DNA from: Mesonia aestuariivivens
GTDB lineage: Bacteria > Bacteroidota > Bacteroidia > Flavobacteriales > Flavobacteriaceae
Assembly (NCBI RefSeq): GCF_019311235.1
Contig: NZ_JAHWDF010000021.1
Location: 1 to 32,398, forward strand
Direction: 5' to 3'
Length of the DNA stretch: 32,398 bases
In this document: positions 1 to 7,647 of the stretch, piece by piece
Numbering within the stretch: the first letter of the stretch is position 1
How the letters are laid out: every line of letters begins with the position of its first letter
The notes under the pieces: generated by a model
What the model was told of the DNA's origin: nothing
The model's input: only the letters and a program-made list of their open reading frames with translations
Databases searched by the model: none
Position numbers and translations under genes: made by a program

Positions 1-73
1 CTGGGATCATATCATCCAAACAGGTCGAATAAAGGCTGAGCTGTTCGCGGTCTTGTCCTTGTTGGTATTCCAT
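1..73 (-). CDS. IS1182-family transposase, N-terminal fragment cut by the window edge
   Basis: The ATG is the complement of 71-73 and 24 codons are present, beginning MEYQQGQDREQLSLYSTCLD. They match the first codons of the transposase at 32080 residue for residue. The catalytic DDE region lies outside the window. The family assignment comes from the longer right-hand copy. Confidence 0.75.
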   Translation of the reverse strand, partial: MEYQQGQDREQLSLYSTCLDDMIP

Positions 74-154
74 ACCTTAAAAATAAACATACCAAAGATC
101 ATATCCTGAAAAATAATCGGTAAAGATGGCATGGTTTTGAGACAGTCTGACGGT
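1..154 (-). mobile_element. Left IS1182-like insertion sequence, 5' end only
   Basis: The first ~150 bases are the reverse complement of 32002-32151, with only a few differences. The shared sequence runs from the outer tip GTCAGACTGTCTCAAAACC through the leader into the transposase start. The tip lies at about 132-151 here, so the element points out of the window to the left. Both copies are preceded by ACC when read in their own orientation, so the exact boundary is uncertain by about three bases. Only one end is present, so a target duplication cannot be tested. Confidence 0.85.
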
Positions 155-276
155 CTTGTGTATGAATAGTAGCGGATTTAACACACTAACTTTTCGGTTT
201 ATATCTTGACTTTAAAGATAAAAAAGTAACTTTGATTAAGCACTAAAACCGCTATTATTTATACACGTTGTTACCC
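155..276 (+). repeat. attC-like imperfect palindrome preceding the R-M cassette
   Basis: Bases 160-175 (GTATGAATAGTAGCGG) are complementary to 249-264 (CCGCTATTATTTATAC) with two mismatches. They enclose about 70 bases of AT-rich DNA. The right arm is followed closely by the junction GTTACCC at 270-276, which begins the R-M unit. Two outer arms around a variable centre, ending in GTT, is the geometry of an integron attC site. The left IS has inserted next to the outer left arm, so the R' core of this site is missing. Confidence 0.5.
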
Positions 277-355
277 AACGTATTTTTATTTTTGCCTTTT
301 TATTTGCATATTTACAAATAATTATTCAAATTTGCAATAAATCAAATCCATAATT

Positions 356-631
356 ATGTCAGATTGGAATGATAAAGTCAAGCGTTTATTAAAGTCAGAA
401 TTGGTTCGTAGAGGAATTTCAAATTCAGACTTGGCAAATATGCTTGAACAAATTGGAATTGAAGAAACCAAATCGAGTATCGATAGTAAAATCAGTCGAG
501 GTACTTTTAGTGCATCTTTCTTTTTACAATGTTTAACTGTTATTGGATGCGAAAAAATCGAAATCGAAGAATACGAAAATCAATTATCAATTGCTGCTGA
601 ACCACAAGTAGATTATAACCTAAAAAAATAA
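356..631 (+). CDS. DUF6471 domain-containing protein of the R-M cassette
   Basis: This 91-residue protein fits the DUF6471 family almost end to end. Visible family features are an N-terminal helix with KRLLKSELVRRGIS, a LANMLEQIG segment and the block KISRGTFSASFFLQCL at about residues 46-61. The predicted fold is small and all-helical, like a helix-turn-helix protein. It is six bases upstream of the methyltransferase and surely co-transcribed. The family is often found beside DNA methyltransferases, so a controller or accessory role is plausible but not shown. A possible promoter, TTG at 268-270 and TATTTTTG at 287-294, lies in the cassette leader. Confidence 0.8.
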   Translation: MSDWNDKVKRLLKSELVRRGISNSDLANMLEQIGIEETKSSIDSKISRGTFSASFFLQCLTVIGCEKIEIEEYENQLSIAAEPQVDYNLKK

Positions 632-637
632 TAAAAA

Positions 638-1993
638 ATGCCAAAAGTTAAATTTATAGACTTATTTGCTGGACTTGGGGGAATAAGATTAGGTTTTGAA
701 AAATCGTTTAATGAATTAGGTTTTGAAACTGAATGTGTAATGACTTCCGAGATTAAACCATATGCAGTTGAAACTTTAGCAAAGAATTTCAGTCACGATT
801 ATTTTGTGGGAGATATTTTCCAAGTTGAAAATGAACAAATTCCAGACTTTGATTTTTTATTAGGTGGTTTTCCTTGTCAAGCATTTAGTGCTGCTGGAAA
901 TCGTTACGGATTTGCTGAAACAAGAGGCACATTGTTTTTTGAAATTGAAAGAATTTTAAGAGATAAAAATCCTTATGGATTTATACTGGAAAATGTTGAA
1001 GGACTTGTTAAGCACGATTTAGAAAACAAAAATGATAAAATAGGAAGGACTTTATCTACTATTTTATATAAGTTAAAGGATGAATTAGGTTATAAGGTTT
1101 CTTGGAAAGTTTTAGATTCTATTGAATTTGGTTTGCCCCAATCTCGCAAAAGGATTTTTATTGTTGGTACTAAAGATGAAAAACCAAATCTTACTTTTTC
1201 GAACAAAGAATTTAAGCCTTTAAAAACTATTTTAGAAAACGGTTTAGAAACCATTAAATCTGACTTTACAGAAAAACTTTTTCGTCATTTTGAAATGGAA
1301 GATTTGTATGGAAAGTCCATTAAGGACAAAAGAGGAGGAGACAACAATATTCATAGTTGGGATATTGGAATTAAAGGGGAAGTTTCAGATGAACAAATAA
1401 TTTTACTGAATAAACTTTTTAAGGAAAGGCGTAAAAAGCATTGGGCTGAAAAAATTGGTATTGACTGGATGGATGGAATGTCATTGACATTAAAGCAAAT
1501 CTCAACTTTCCATAAAAATGATAACCTCAAAGTATTATTGGATGATTTGGTTAAAAAAGGATATTTAAGATTTGAGCATCCTAAAAAGTTAGTTCGGGAG
1601 AAAACTGAAAATGGAGAAAAAAAGTTTCGTGTTTACGATGAGACAAAGCCAAAAGGTTACAATATTGTAACTGGAAAATTGAGTTTCGAAATAAATAAAA
1701 TATTGGATCCAAACGATATTGCACCAACGCTAGTTGCTACTGACGTTTCTCGATTGGCTGTTCCTGATAATGATGGTTTAAGAAGATTGACAATACGTGA
1801 AGGATTACGTTTATTCGGTTATCCAGAATGGTATGAAATTCCAGTCAAAGAAACAGAAGCTTTTGATTTATTAGGAAATACAGTTGCTGTTCCTGTTGTC
1901 GAGCACGTTTCTAAAAAACTTGCAGAAATTCTATTGAATTCTGAATATATTGACAGATTAAATAAGAAAGAAGAAGGGTTTTTAATTAATTAA
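638..1993 (+). CDS. DNA (cytosine-5-)-methyltransferase
   Basis: The enzyme transfers a methyl group from S-adenosylmethionine to C5 of cytosine in a recognition site, protecting host DNA from the partner endonuclease. All main motifs are visible. Motif I is FIDLFAGLGG (residues 6-15), and motif IV is GGFPCQAFS with catalytic Cys80. Motif VI is ENV (118-120), motif VIII is QSRKR (168-172), and the C-terminal LLGNTVAVPVV is motif X. The target-recognition region between VIII and IX spans roughly residues 185-370, and the length of 451 residues is normal for a monospecific enzyme. Recognition sequence cannot be read from the protein. The gene sits between DUF6471 and the convergent endonuclease, whose stop codons are two bases apart. 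Confidence 0.93.
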   Translation: MPKVKFIDLFAGLGGIRLGFEKSFNELGFETECVMTSEIKPYAVETLAKNFSHDYFVGDIFQVENEQIPDFDFLLGGFPCQAFSAAGNRYGFAETRGTLFFEIERILRDKNPYGFILENVEGLVKHDLENKNDKIGRTLSTILYKLKDELGYKVSWKVLDSIEFGLPQSRKRIFIVGTKDEKPNLTFSNKEFKPLKTILENGLETIKSDFTEKLFRHFEMEDLYGKSIKDKRGGDNNIHSWDIGIKGEVSDEQIILLNKLFKERRKKHWAEKIGIDWMDGMSLTLKQISTFHKNDNLKVLLDDLVKKGYLRFEHPKKLVREKTENGEKKFRVYDETKPKGYNIVTGKLSFEINKILDPNDIAPTLVATDVSRLAVPDNDGLRRLTIREGLRLFGYPEWYEIPVKETEAFDLLGNTVAVPVVEHVSKKLAEILLNSEYIDRLNKKEEGFLIN

Positions 1994-1995
1994 GT

Positions 1996-2937
1996 TTAAT
2001 AATATTCATCAAGTATGCTATTAAGTAAATGAATATTACTCTGATTTAAAACGAAATCACTTGCATCATATATTCTGTGCAAATCATTTTGTCTTCCAAC
2101 CCAACCTAATCCATCTACATAATTTACCATAATTATTTTATTGTGCCGATTGTTTGCATTGTAGCGCATCAATATTCCGTATAGCTCCACTAATTGGTCA
2201 GCTCTTTTTGATTGACTACTTCCTGTTGTTATATTATAAACAGATTCAATAAGTATGGTTGGTGCATCTACACTCGGTATAATAAAATCCAAATTTTTTG
2301 CCAACAATGGAAATTCCTTTTGGGTTTCATAGATTAAATCAGCATTCATGGTATTTTTATAATTATCTAAATGCTTTTTTATCAATTTCTTTTCAACGTA
2401 ATCTCCTACTTGATTTGAGTATTTTCCCTGTATTTCATTATCATTTAAGATTCTTTCAACATAACTAAATTGACTTAAATCGTTAATGAATGCTTGGTCA
2501 TTCAATTTGAAATTTCTCATATAATATAGAGGCATTTCTCTGCCAATTCTCGAATTTCGAGCATTAATAAAGAAATCAATTAATAGAGTTCTAAATTCTT
2601 GGTTTGATACTATTGCTCTGCTAATTTGACCAACATTCCATTCAGACCTAAATTCTTGATTGAAAAATTTAAATCTAACTAAAGAAACTACTCGTTTTAA
2701 CCTCTCTTCTGAAAGACCAATAACAGAAATAAATGCTTTTAATTTTTTTAATGCTGTTATTCCATTTGTATTAGTAGTCAAAAACAATGTTAAATTATCA
2801 CTATTTGAAAATGACGCACAATTATTATTAATTAATTGAGTCAGCGGAATAATAGTTCCAAGGAAAGAATTATCAAAATCATCATCTACCATAAATGACA
2901 TACTATTTTTCCAATCTTCAAATGATAATTTATCCAT
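1996..2937 (-). CDS. Probable type II restriction endonuclease (PD-(D/E)xK-like, DpnII/MboI-type motif)
   Basis: This 313-residue protein is convergent with the methyltransferase and is its probable cognate nuclease. The candidate active site is in the C-terminal third: D217 in LDFIIPS, then E231 in TILIESVYN, then GSSQSKR around residues 239-245. The order Asp, Glu-x-x-Tyr, Gly-Ser...Lys resembles the catalytic block of DpnII/MboI-type endonucleases. The rest of the protein is helical and not recognised. Having its own promoter on the opposite strand separates its expression from the methyltransferase. Assignment rests mostly on context plus this motif. Confidence 0.7.
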   Translation of the reverse strand: MDKLSFEDWKNSMSFMVDDDFDNSFLGTIIPLTQLINNNCASFSNSDNLTLFLTTNTNGITALKKLKAFISVIGLSEERLKRVVSLVRFKFFNQEFRSEWNVGQISRAIVSNQEFRTLLIDFFINARNSRIGREMPLYYMRNFKLNDQAFINDLSQFSYVERILNDNEIQGKYSNQVGDYVEKKLIKKHLDNYKNTMNADLIYETQKEFPLLAKNLDFIIPSVDAPTILIESVYNITTGSSQSKRADQLVELYGILMRYNANNRHNKIIMVNYVDGLGWVGRQNDLHRIYDASDFVLNQSNIHLLNSILDEYY

Positions 2938-3122
2938 AAATAATTTTTCTTAAATGTACGTATTTTTTATATGTTGGGTAACTAGTTATATCCTAACAAA
3001 TATAGCTGTTTACACATTAAACTAACGGGATAACACAGGTTTTTGTTAAATTATCATAAATAAATATTATAAAACTTATATTTAAAGAGTATAAGCTAAA
3101 TTTATTTATATAGGTTGTACCT

Positions 3123-3536
3123 ATGTTTAGAATCTTAATCATTCTATTTCTATTAACTCATGTTACCCACGGGCAAAAGCTAATGGGTAAAACCCAAAAT
3201 GCAGAGATTTCAAAAAGTAAAGAACATTACGAAGTTATATTTAAAACCAAGGAAGGTAAATTTTCTTCTTTTTACATTCAAAATACTGCCACTGATAATG
3301 ATGATGGCTTTTTAGCTTTAAAAAAAGCGGTATTTACACTCTTTAAAAATCCCAATAAAAAAGATTATTTACTTCAATTTTTAGAAGATAGCGTATTTCT
3401 GGTCTATAAAGATAGTAAAGTGAAAATGGAAGTATGGAAAGGCCACGATAGCGATCGCAGGGAGGCTTCTTTATGGCTTTCGTATAAAGCTTATTTAAAA
3501 CTGTTTGGCTTGGTGCCTCAAAAAAATAATTTTTAA
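3123..3536 (+). CDS. Small exported protein of unknown function
   Basis: The product is 137 residues with an N-terminal hydrophobic stretch, MFRILIILFLLTHVTHG, followed by QK, which is a plausible signal peptide. The mature part is basic and mixed alpha/beta in appearance, with no motif I recognise. The stop is five bases upstream of a second small reading frame at 3542, so the two may form a pair. It lies just beyond the R-M cassette and is not bracketed by a GTT/AAC pair that I could find. Confidence 0.6.
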   Translation: MFRILIILFLLTHVTHGQKLMGKTQNAEISKSKEHYEVIFKTKEGKFSSFYIQNTATDNDDGFLALKKAVFTLFKNPNKKDYLLQFLEDSVFLVYKDSKVKMEVWKGHDSDRREASLWLSYKAYLKLFGLVPQKNNF

Positions 3537-3541
3537 TTATA

Positions 3542-3676
3542 ATGACACACTATGAGTTTAAACGCTTACCCATAGCGAGACAATATAAGGTAACATTTAC
3601 TGAAGGTATTTTTATCGAGTATTATTTAGAAAATACTACTCGATATGCCCTATATGCAGTAGAACTTTTTTGTTGA
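3542..3676 (+). CDS. 44-residue hypothetical protein
   Basis: The frame starts five bases after the previous stop and encodes MTHYEFKRLPIARQYK followed by a short aromatic-rich tail ending LYAVELFC. It has no signal peptide and no recognised motif. Tight spacing suggests translational coupling to the exported protein upstream. It may be a genuine small gene or the start of a longer gene that was truncated. Confidence 0.4.
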   Translation: MTHYEFKRLPIARQYKVTFTEGIFIEYYLENTTRYALYAVELFC

Positions 3677-3757
3677 AATAGAATATAGTATTTTGGGCAA
3701 TAAAATTATAGGGATAGTAGTTTTAGTAGTGGAAAAAAATTAGATAGATATTGTTAT

Positions 3758-4117
3758 TTACAGCAAAGCAAACTCCTTCTCTATTCGTTTTTTTAGCGAA
3801 TTATAATAGTTATTTTTTTCCTTAGTTAGTTTTTTTTCTAAATCAATAGTATTAGAGATAATTAATTGTAATTCTTTATTGCTTTTTAACGAAAATAACC
3901 TTTCGATTTCAATATTTAATTGGTTACAAATTAGAATAAGTATTTCCCAATTACAACTATGCTCTGCTCTTTCTATTCTTCCTATAGTTGTAGATGTTGT
4001 ATCAATTCGCACCGAAAGTTCTTCCTGCGACAAACCTTTACTTAATCTCTCGTATTTAATGATGCAGCCTATCTGAATACGTATAAGCTTAATTTCATTT
4101 TTATCTGTTTTACTCAT
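3758..4117 (-). CDS. XRE/Cro-CI family transcriptional regulator
   Basis: This 119-residue protein has a helix-turn-helix domain over about residues 12-70. The recognition region reads LSQEELSVRIDTTSTTIGRIERAE, with the usual spacing from KYERLSKG. A lysine- and glutamate-rich C-terminal helix of about 35 residues could dimerise. It is transcribed away from a 14-base perfect palindrome at 4153-4166 that overlaps the -33 box of a rightward promoter. It could therefore repress both itself and the rightward transcript. The target is an inference; I see no phage genes nearby. Confidence 0.85.
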   Translation of the reverse strand: MSKTDKNEIKLIRIQIGCIIKYERLSKGLSQEELSVRIDTTSTTIGRIERAEHSCNWEILILICNQLNIEIERLFSLKSNKELQLIISNTIDLEKKLTKEKNNYYNSLKKRIEKEFALL

Positions 4118-4152
4118 AAAGTAAAAATTGATAAAAAAGTTGTTTTTATTCG

Positions 4153-4166
4153 ATACAAATTTGTAT
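4153..4166. promoter_or_regulatory. Perfect 14-base palindrome, probable XRE operator
   Basis: ATACAAATTTGTAT reads identically on both strands. It lies 36 bases upstream of the XRE start codon and contains the TTTG -33 box of the opposite promoter. This is the usual place for an autoregulatory operator of a small XRE repressor. Confidence 0.5.
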
Positions 4167-4191
4167 TGAATAGTTTTAATTCATATATTTG
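4160..4191 (+). promoter_or_regulatory. Bacteroidota-type promoter reading into the structured element
   Basis: TTTG at 4160-4163 and TATATTTG at 4184-4191 match the Bacteroidota consensus TTTG ... TAnnTTTG with a 20-base spacer. A start point near 4198 is expected, about 60 bases before the nested hairpin at 4258. Confidence 0.5.
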
Positions 4192-4257
4192 TTTGGATAA
4201 CATATATTTGCGATACTTCTGTAAATAAAAAAATTAGAAGCATTCGCTTTGAATCTC

Positions 4258-4365
4258 GCATTAGAAAACTGGTAATTTTATGTGTACGAGAGGATAAGTA
4301 AGGATGCTCACGACCCGGGCGTGGGCTCTCTTATTCGTACACAGGTATACCAGTACCACTAATGC
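4258..4365 (+). ncRNA. Long nested hairpin, putative structured RNA of unknown class
   Basis: Four helices nest in one 108-base hairpin. GCATTAG 4258-4264 pairs with CTAATGC 4359-4365 (7 bp). ACTGGTA 4268-4274 pairs with TACCAGT 4348-4354 (7 bp). TGTGTACGA 4281-4289 pairs with TCGTACACA 4335-4343 (9 bp). GCTCACG 4306-4312 pairs with CGTGGGC 4320-4326 (7 bp with one G-U). Asymmetric internal loops separate them. The GC-rich centre stands out in an AT-rich intergenic region, and a good promoter lies just upstream. It could be an independent small RNA, for instance a 6S/Flavo-1-like hairpin, or a leader of the SusC operon. I do not recognise a known riboswitch core. Confidence 0.55.
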
Positions 4366-4693
4366 AATAAGTAGAGTTTCCACGCCTTTTTGTATGGGCC
4401 CCGCTCTATAAATTTCAAAGCTGTTAATTTCTATTTTAAGTTAAAGGAAGGTCGTGTCACCATACCTAAAGGTATGCTAACACCCTAATGCCTATGAGTT
4501 AAAAAAAAGATTTCTCGACTCCGTTTGAAATAACAAGGCCGAGAAAGATTAGCATAGCATATGAGTTTATAATAAGCTTGCATGACGCTAAAGGCTAGAA
4601 GCTAAAAATTAAAACAAAAAAGCCCCCCTAAAGCTTTGCACGGCTAGGAAGGCTAAACATTAATTTACTTAACGTAAATAACAGCACAAATTT
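4366..4693. other. Intergenic region before susC, no gene seen
   Basis: No reading frame worth calling is present. It holds a small hairpin, CATACC taaa GGTATG (4461-4476). It also holds a flavobacterial dispersed repeat at 4511-4534 (TTTCTCGACTCCG...), which recurs at 16234-16257. A run of C with scattered GGCTA words precedes the susC start. No convincing terminator separates the structured element from susC, so readthrough is possible. Confidence 0.5.
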
Positions 4694-7636
4694 ATGAAAT
4701 ATAATTACAAGACCTACCTTGTAAGCTTACTCTTTTGTGCCTTTTTTTTAGAGGCAAATGCACAACAAAAGCAGATGAGCGGCAAGGTGACAGACACTTC
4801 GTTAATGCCCATTCCTGGGGTAAACGTACGCGTAAAACACCAAAATAAGGGAATTACTACTAATTTTGAGGGTGAGTTTAGCTTAAACATAAGCACAAAA
4901 GACACTTTAGTTTTTAGCTATATGGGCTACCAACCTCAAGAAATTGCAGTGAGTAAGCAAAACTTTTTAGCTATACAATTAGCGCCTGCAGCTCATGCCT
5001 TACAAGAGGTCGTGATTAATGCGGGGTATTACAGTACCACCGAGCGGGAGCGAACGGGGAATATTGTCCGGGTGAGTGGGAAAGATATTGAATTACAACC
5101 GTTGGTTAGTCCGCTACAAGCCCTGCAAGGACGTATGGCAGGAGTAGAGATGAATACTAATTCTGCTACACCGGGCGCGGCGCCGACTATTCGCATTCGA
5201 GGGCAAAATAGTTTACGACAAGAAGGGAATTCCCCACTCTACATTATCGATGGGGTACCCATAAATTCTACCCCTATAGAAAGTAATAGCAGTTTGGGCT
5301 TTGCAGGAATAGACCCGCTAAGCACGCTGAACCTTTCCAATATTGAAAGCATCGAAGTCTTAAAAGATGCCGATGCGACCGCTATTTACGGTTCGCGTGG
5401 GGCTAATGGGGTCATCTTAATTACCACCAAAAAGGGAAAAGACCAAAAAGGAATTCAAGCGCGTATTTATAGTGGAGTGGCTAGCGTACCTAACAAACTG
5501 GATCTATTAACTACAAAAGAATATTTGCGCTTGCGCCAACAAGCCTTTACCAATGATGGCGTAGAACCCAATGAAACCAATGCCTATGATCTGTTGCTGT
5601 GGGATCAAGATCGATACACCGACTGGCAAGAAGAATTTTTAGGAGGAACAGCAGCCATTACCGATGTAAATATTGCCGCCCAAGGCGGAAACGACCAAAC
5701 CTATTTTAGTGTAAACGGGGCTTTTCATCAACAAGGAAGTATTTATCCGGTCGATTTACAATACCAAAAGTTTACCGGAGGATTTAACCTCGATCACCAT
5801 GCTAAGGATAACAAGTTTCAACTCAACTTAGCTATCAATTATGGGGTAGATGAAAATGAACTCTTGGGCGATGGAATTAATTTTGGTTTAAAAGCTTTTC
5901 AACTCCCACCCAATGCACCAGAGCTCTATCTAGATGATGGTAGCTTAAATTGGGAAGCATGGAGTGAAGCAGGGCTTACGAACCCCTTGGAAGGAATTTT
6001 TAATAGCAGTACTACCCAAGCGCGTAACTTAATTACCAACCTTAACCTTTCTTATGTACTTGTCGACGGGCTGGAATTAAAAACCAACCTGGGCTTTACC
6101 GATTATAGAAGTGATGAACTGGTTAAAATGCCCAAGCGTTCGTATAATCCCGCAGGAACGCCTTTGCATACGTCGTTAACCACCGAAAGCCAACGCAAAT
6201 CTTGGATTATCGAACCCCAATTGCACTACACGAAGCAATGGGGCAAGGTAAACCTTCAAGCCTTGGTAGGAGGTACCTTTCAGGAAAACCAATACGACAC
6301 TTTTAGCGTACAAGGAAATAAATATATTTCTGAAGCTTTAATTGGAAATTTAGGTGCGGCAGAAAGCTTAATAAATGCACGGGCCAGAAATACCGATTAC
6401 CGCTATGAAGCCGTATTTTCTAGGCTAGGGCTACATTGGGATAAAAAATATTACCTAAACCTTACCGGAAGGCGGGATGGGTCTTCGCGTTTTGCGGAAG
6501 GAAACCGCTTTGCCAATTTTGGGGCCATCGGTGCGGCTTGGATTTTTACTGAAGAAGCCTTTTTTAAGGATCGCCTCCACTGGGTATCCTTCGGGAAACT
6601 GCGCGGAAGTTATGGAACCACCGGGAATGATCAAATTCCCGATTATGGCTATTTAGATGCGTATGAGGCGACAATGGGCCCGGGAGGGGTATATCCCACG
6701 GGCTTAGCAAACCCTAACTATTCGTGGGAGGTAAACAAAAAAGCAGAGGCAGGCGTGCAATTGGGTTTTGTTAAAAGTCGAATTGATGTAGGGGTAAGTG
6801 TGTACCGCAACCGTTCTTCTAACCAGTTGGTGGGGTATCCCTTACCAGGAATTACCGGGTTTACCTCTGTACAGGCTAATCTGCCGGCTACGGTAGAAAA
6901 TAGGGGAGTAGAACTAGAATTTTCTAGTGAGAATATTCGGCGTGAAGATTTCCGGTGGGAGACCTCATTTAATATCAGTTTTCCAAAAAATGAATTGCTA
7001 CGTTACCCCGGCTTGGAAGAATCTCCTTATGCCGATCGCTATCGCGTAGGGCATCCTTTAAATATTGGGCTGCTGTATGCCTACCAAGGGATAGATGAAG
7101 CAACGGGGTATTATCAGGTAAAAGACCAAAATGGAGATGAGGTATATGACCAAGAGGACCGTCAGGTGATATTTGATCGCTCTCGAGCGTATTTTGGCGG
7201 GTTAAATAACAGCTTTCGTTATAAAGGCTTTTCCCTTCAATTCTTGTTTCAATTTGTAAAGCAAAAAGGAAGCTTTACCGGCTTGTTTAACACAGGGTTT
7301 CCGCAAAATCAACTCGATGAAGTACGGGATGATTCAAGCCCCTATACGCAAGTTTCGCAAACCCCGGAAGCATCTCAAGCCTATGCCCGAGCTACCGAAT
7401 CTGATTTAGTGAGTGAAGATGCTTCGTTTATTCGGTTAAAGACCCTGAACCTCAGTTATAGCCTACCCACCCATTGGCTGGAATCCTTAAGCCTAAGTGA
7501 GGTGACCTTTTTTATGACCGGTCAGAATCTCTTAACGATTACCCCCTATAAAGGAATGGACCCGGCCATACCTAACGGCGGAACTGCCTTTTCAGGTTTA
7601 CGTACCCTTACCACAGGAGTTCAACTTAATTTTTAA
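4694..7636 (+). CDS. SusC/RagA-type TonB-linked outer membrane protein
   Basis: This 980-residue TonB-dependent transporter has the SusC order of parts. A signal peptide ends near ...LEANA (residue 23). A carboxypeptidase-regulatory-like domain over about 27-98 contains VPGVNV-like and GEFSLN motifs. A plug domain over about 105-230 includes LQGRMAGVEMN, IRIRGQNSLR and PLYIIDGVPI, and ends with the typical IESIEVLKDADATAIYGSRG. The remainder is a 22-stranded barrel with a C-terminal aromatic residue (VQLNF). It moves a substrate captured by the SusD partner across the outer membrane with TonB energy. The downstream M16 peptidase suggests peptides, as for RagAB of Porphyromonas, but the substrate is not proven. 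Eleven bases separate it from susD. Confidence 0.95.
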   Translation: MKYNYKTYLVSLLFCAFFLEANAQQKQMSGKVTDTSLMPIPGVNVRVKHQNKGITTNFEGEFSLNISTKDTLVFSYMGYQPQEIAVSKQNFLAIQLAPAAHALQEVVINAGYYSTTERERTGNIVRVSGKDIELQPLVSPLQALQGRMAGVEMNTNSATPGAAPTIRIRGQNSLRQEGNSPLYIIDGVPINSTPIESNSSLGFAGIDPLSTLNLSNIESIEVLKDADATAIYGSRGANGVILITTKKGKDQKGIQARIYSGVASVPNKLDLLTTKEYLRLRQQAFTNDGVEPNETNAYDLLLWDQDRYTDWQEEFLGGTAAITDVNIAAQGGNDQTYFSVNGAFHQQGSIYPVDLQYQKFTGGFNLDHHAKDNKFQLNLAINYGVDENELLGDGINFGLKAFQLPPNAPELYLDDGSLNWEAWSEAGLTNPLEGIFNSSTTQARNLITNLNLSYVLVDGLELKTNLGFTDYRSDELVKMPKRSYNPAGTPLHTSLTTESQRKSWIIEPQLHYTKQWGKVNLQALVGGTFQENQYDTFSVQGNKYISEALIGNLGAAESLINARARNTDYRYEAVFSRLGLHWDKKYYLNLTGRRDGSSRFAEGNRFANFGAIGAAWIFTEEAFFKDRLHWVSFGKLRGSYGTTGNDQIPDYGYLDAYEATMGPGGVYPTGLANPNYSWEVNKKAEAGVQLGFVKSRIDVGVSVYRNRSSNQLVGYPLPGITGFTSVQANLPATVENRGVELEFSSENIRREDFRWETSFNISFPKNELLRYPGLEESPYADRYRVGHPLNIGLLYAYQGIDEATGYYQVKDQNGDEVYDQEDRQVIFDRSRAYFGGLNNSFRYKGFSLQFLFQFVKQKGSFTGLFNTGFPQNQLDEVRDDSSPYTQVSQTPEASQAYARATESDLVSEDASFIRLKTLNLSYSLPTHWLESLSLSEVTFFMTGQNLLTITPYKGMDPAIPNGGTAFSGLRTLTTGVQLNF

Positions 7637-7647
7637 ATCAAAATACC

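Larger units (their letters stand above)
270..2982 (+). mobile_element. Integron-like cassette carrying a type II R-M system
   Basis: GTTACCCAAC (270-279) and GTTGGGTAAC (2973-2982) are perfect reverse complements of each other and bracket exactly three genes: DUF6471, C5 methyltransferase and endonuclease. In integrons the first bases of a cassette (GTT...) pair with the bases that open its own attC (...AAC), which is what is seen here. The bases after 2982 contain GTTATATCC (2984-2992) and GGGATAAC (3028-3035), a weak palindrome that could be the degraded attC. Cassette status is inferred from seven further units in the window with the same pattern. Confidence 0.55.

Noticed and set aside
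4258-4365. Retron msr-msd or a known riboswitch for the structured element
   Set aside because: No reverse transcriptase gene is nearby and none of the riboswitch core motifs I know can be placed on the helices.
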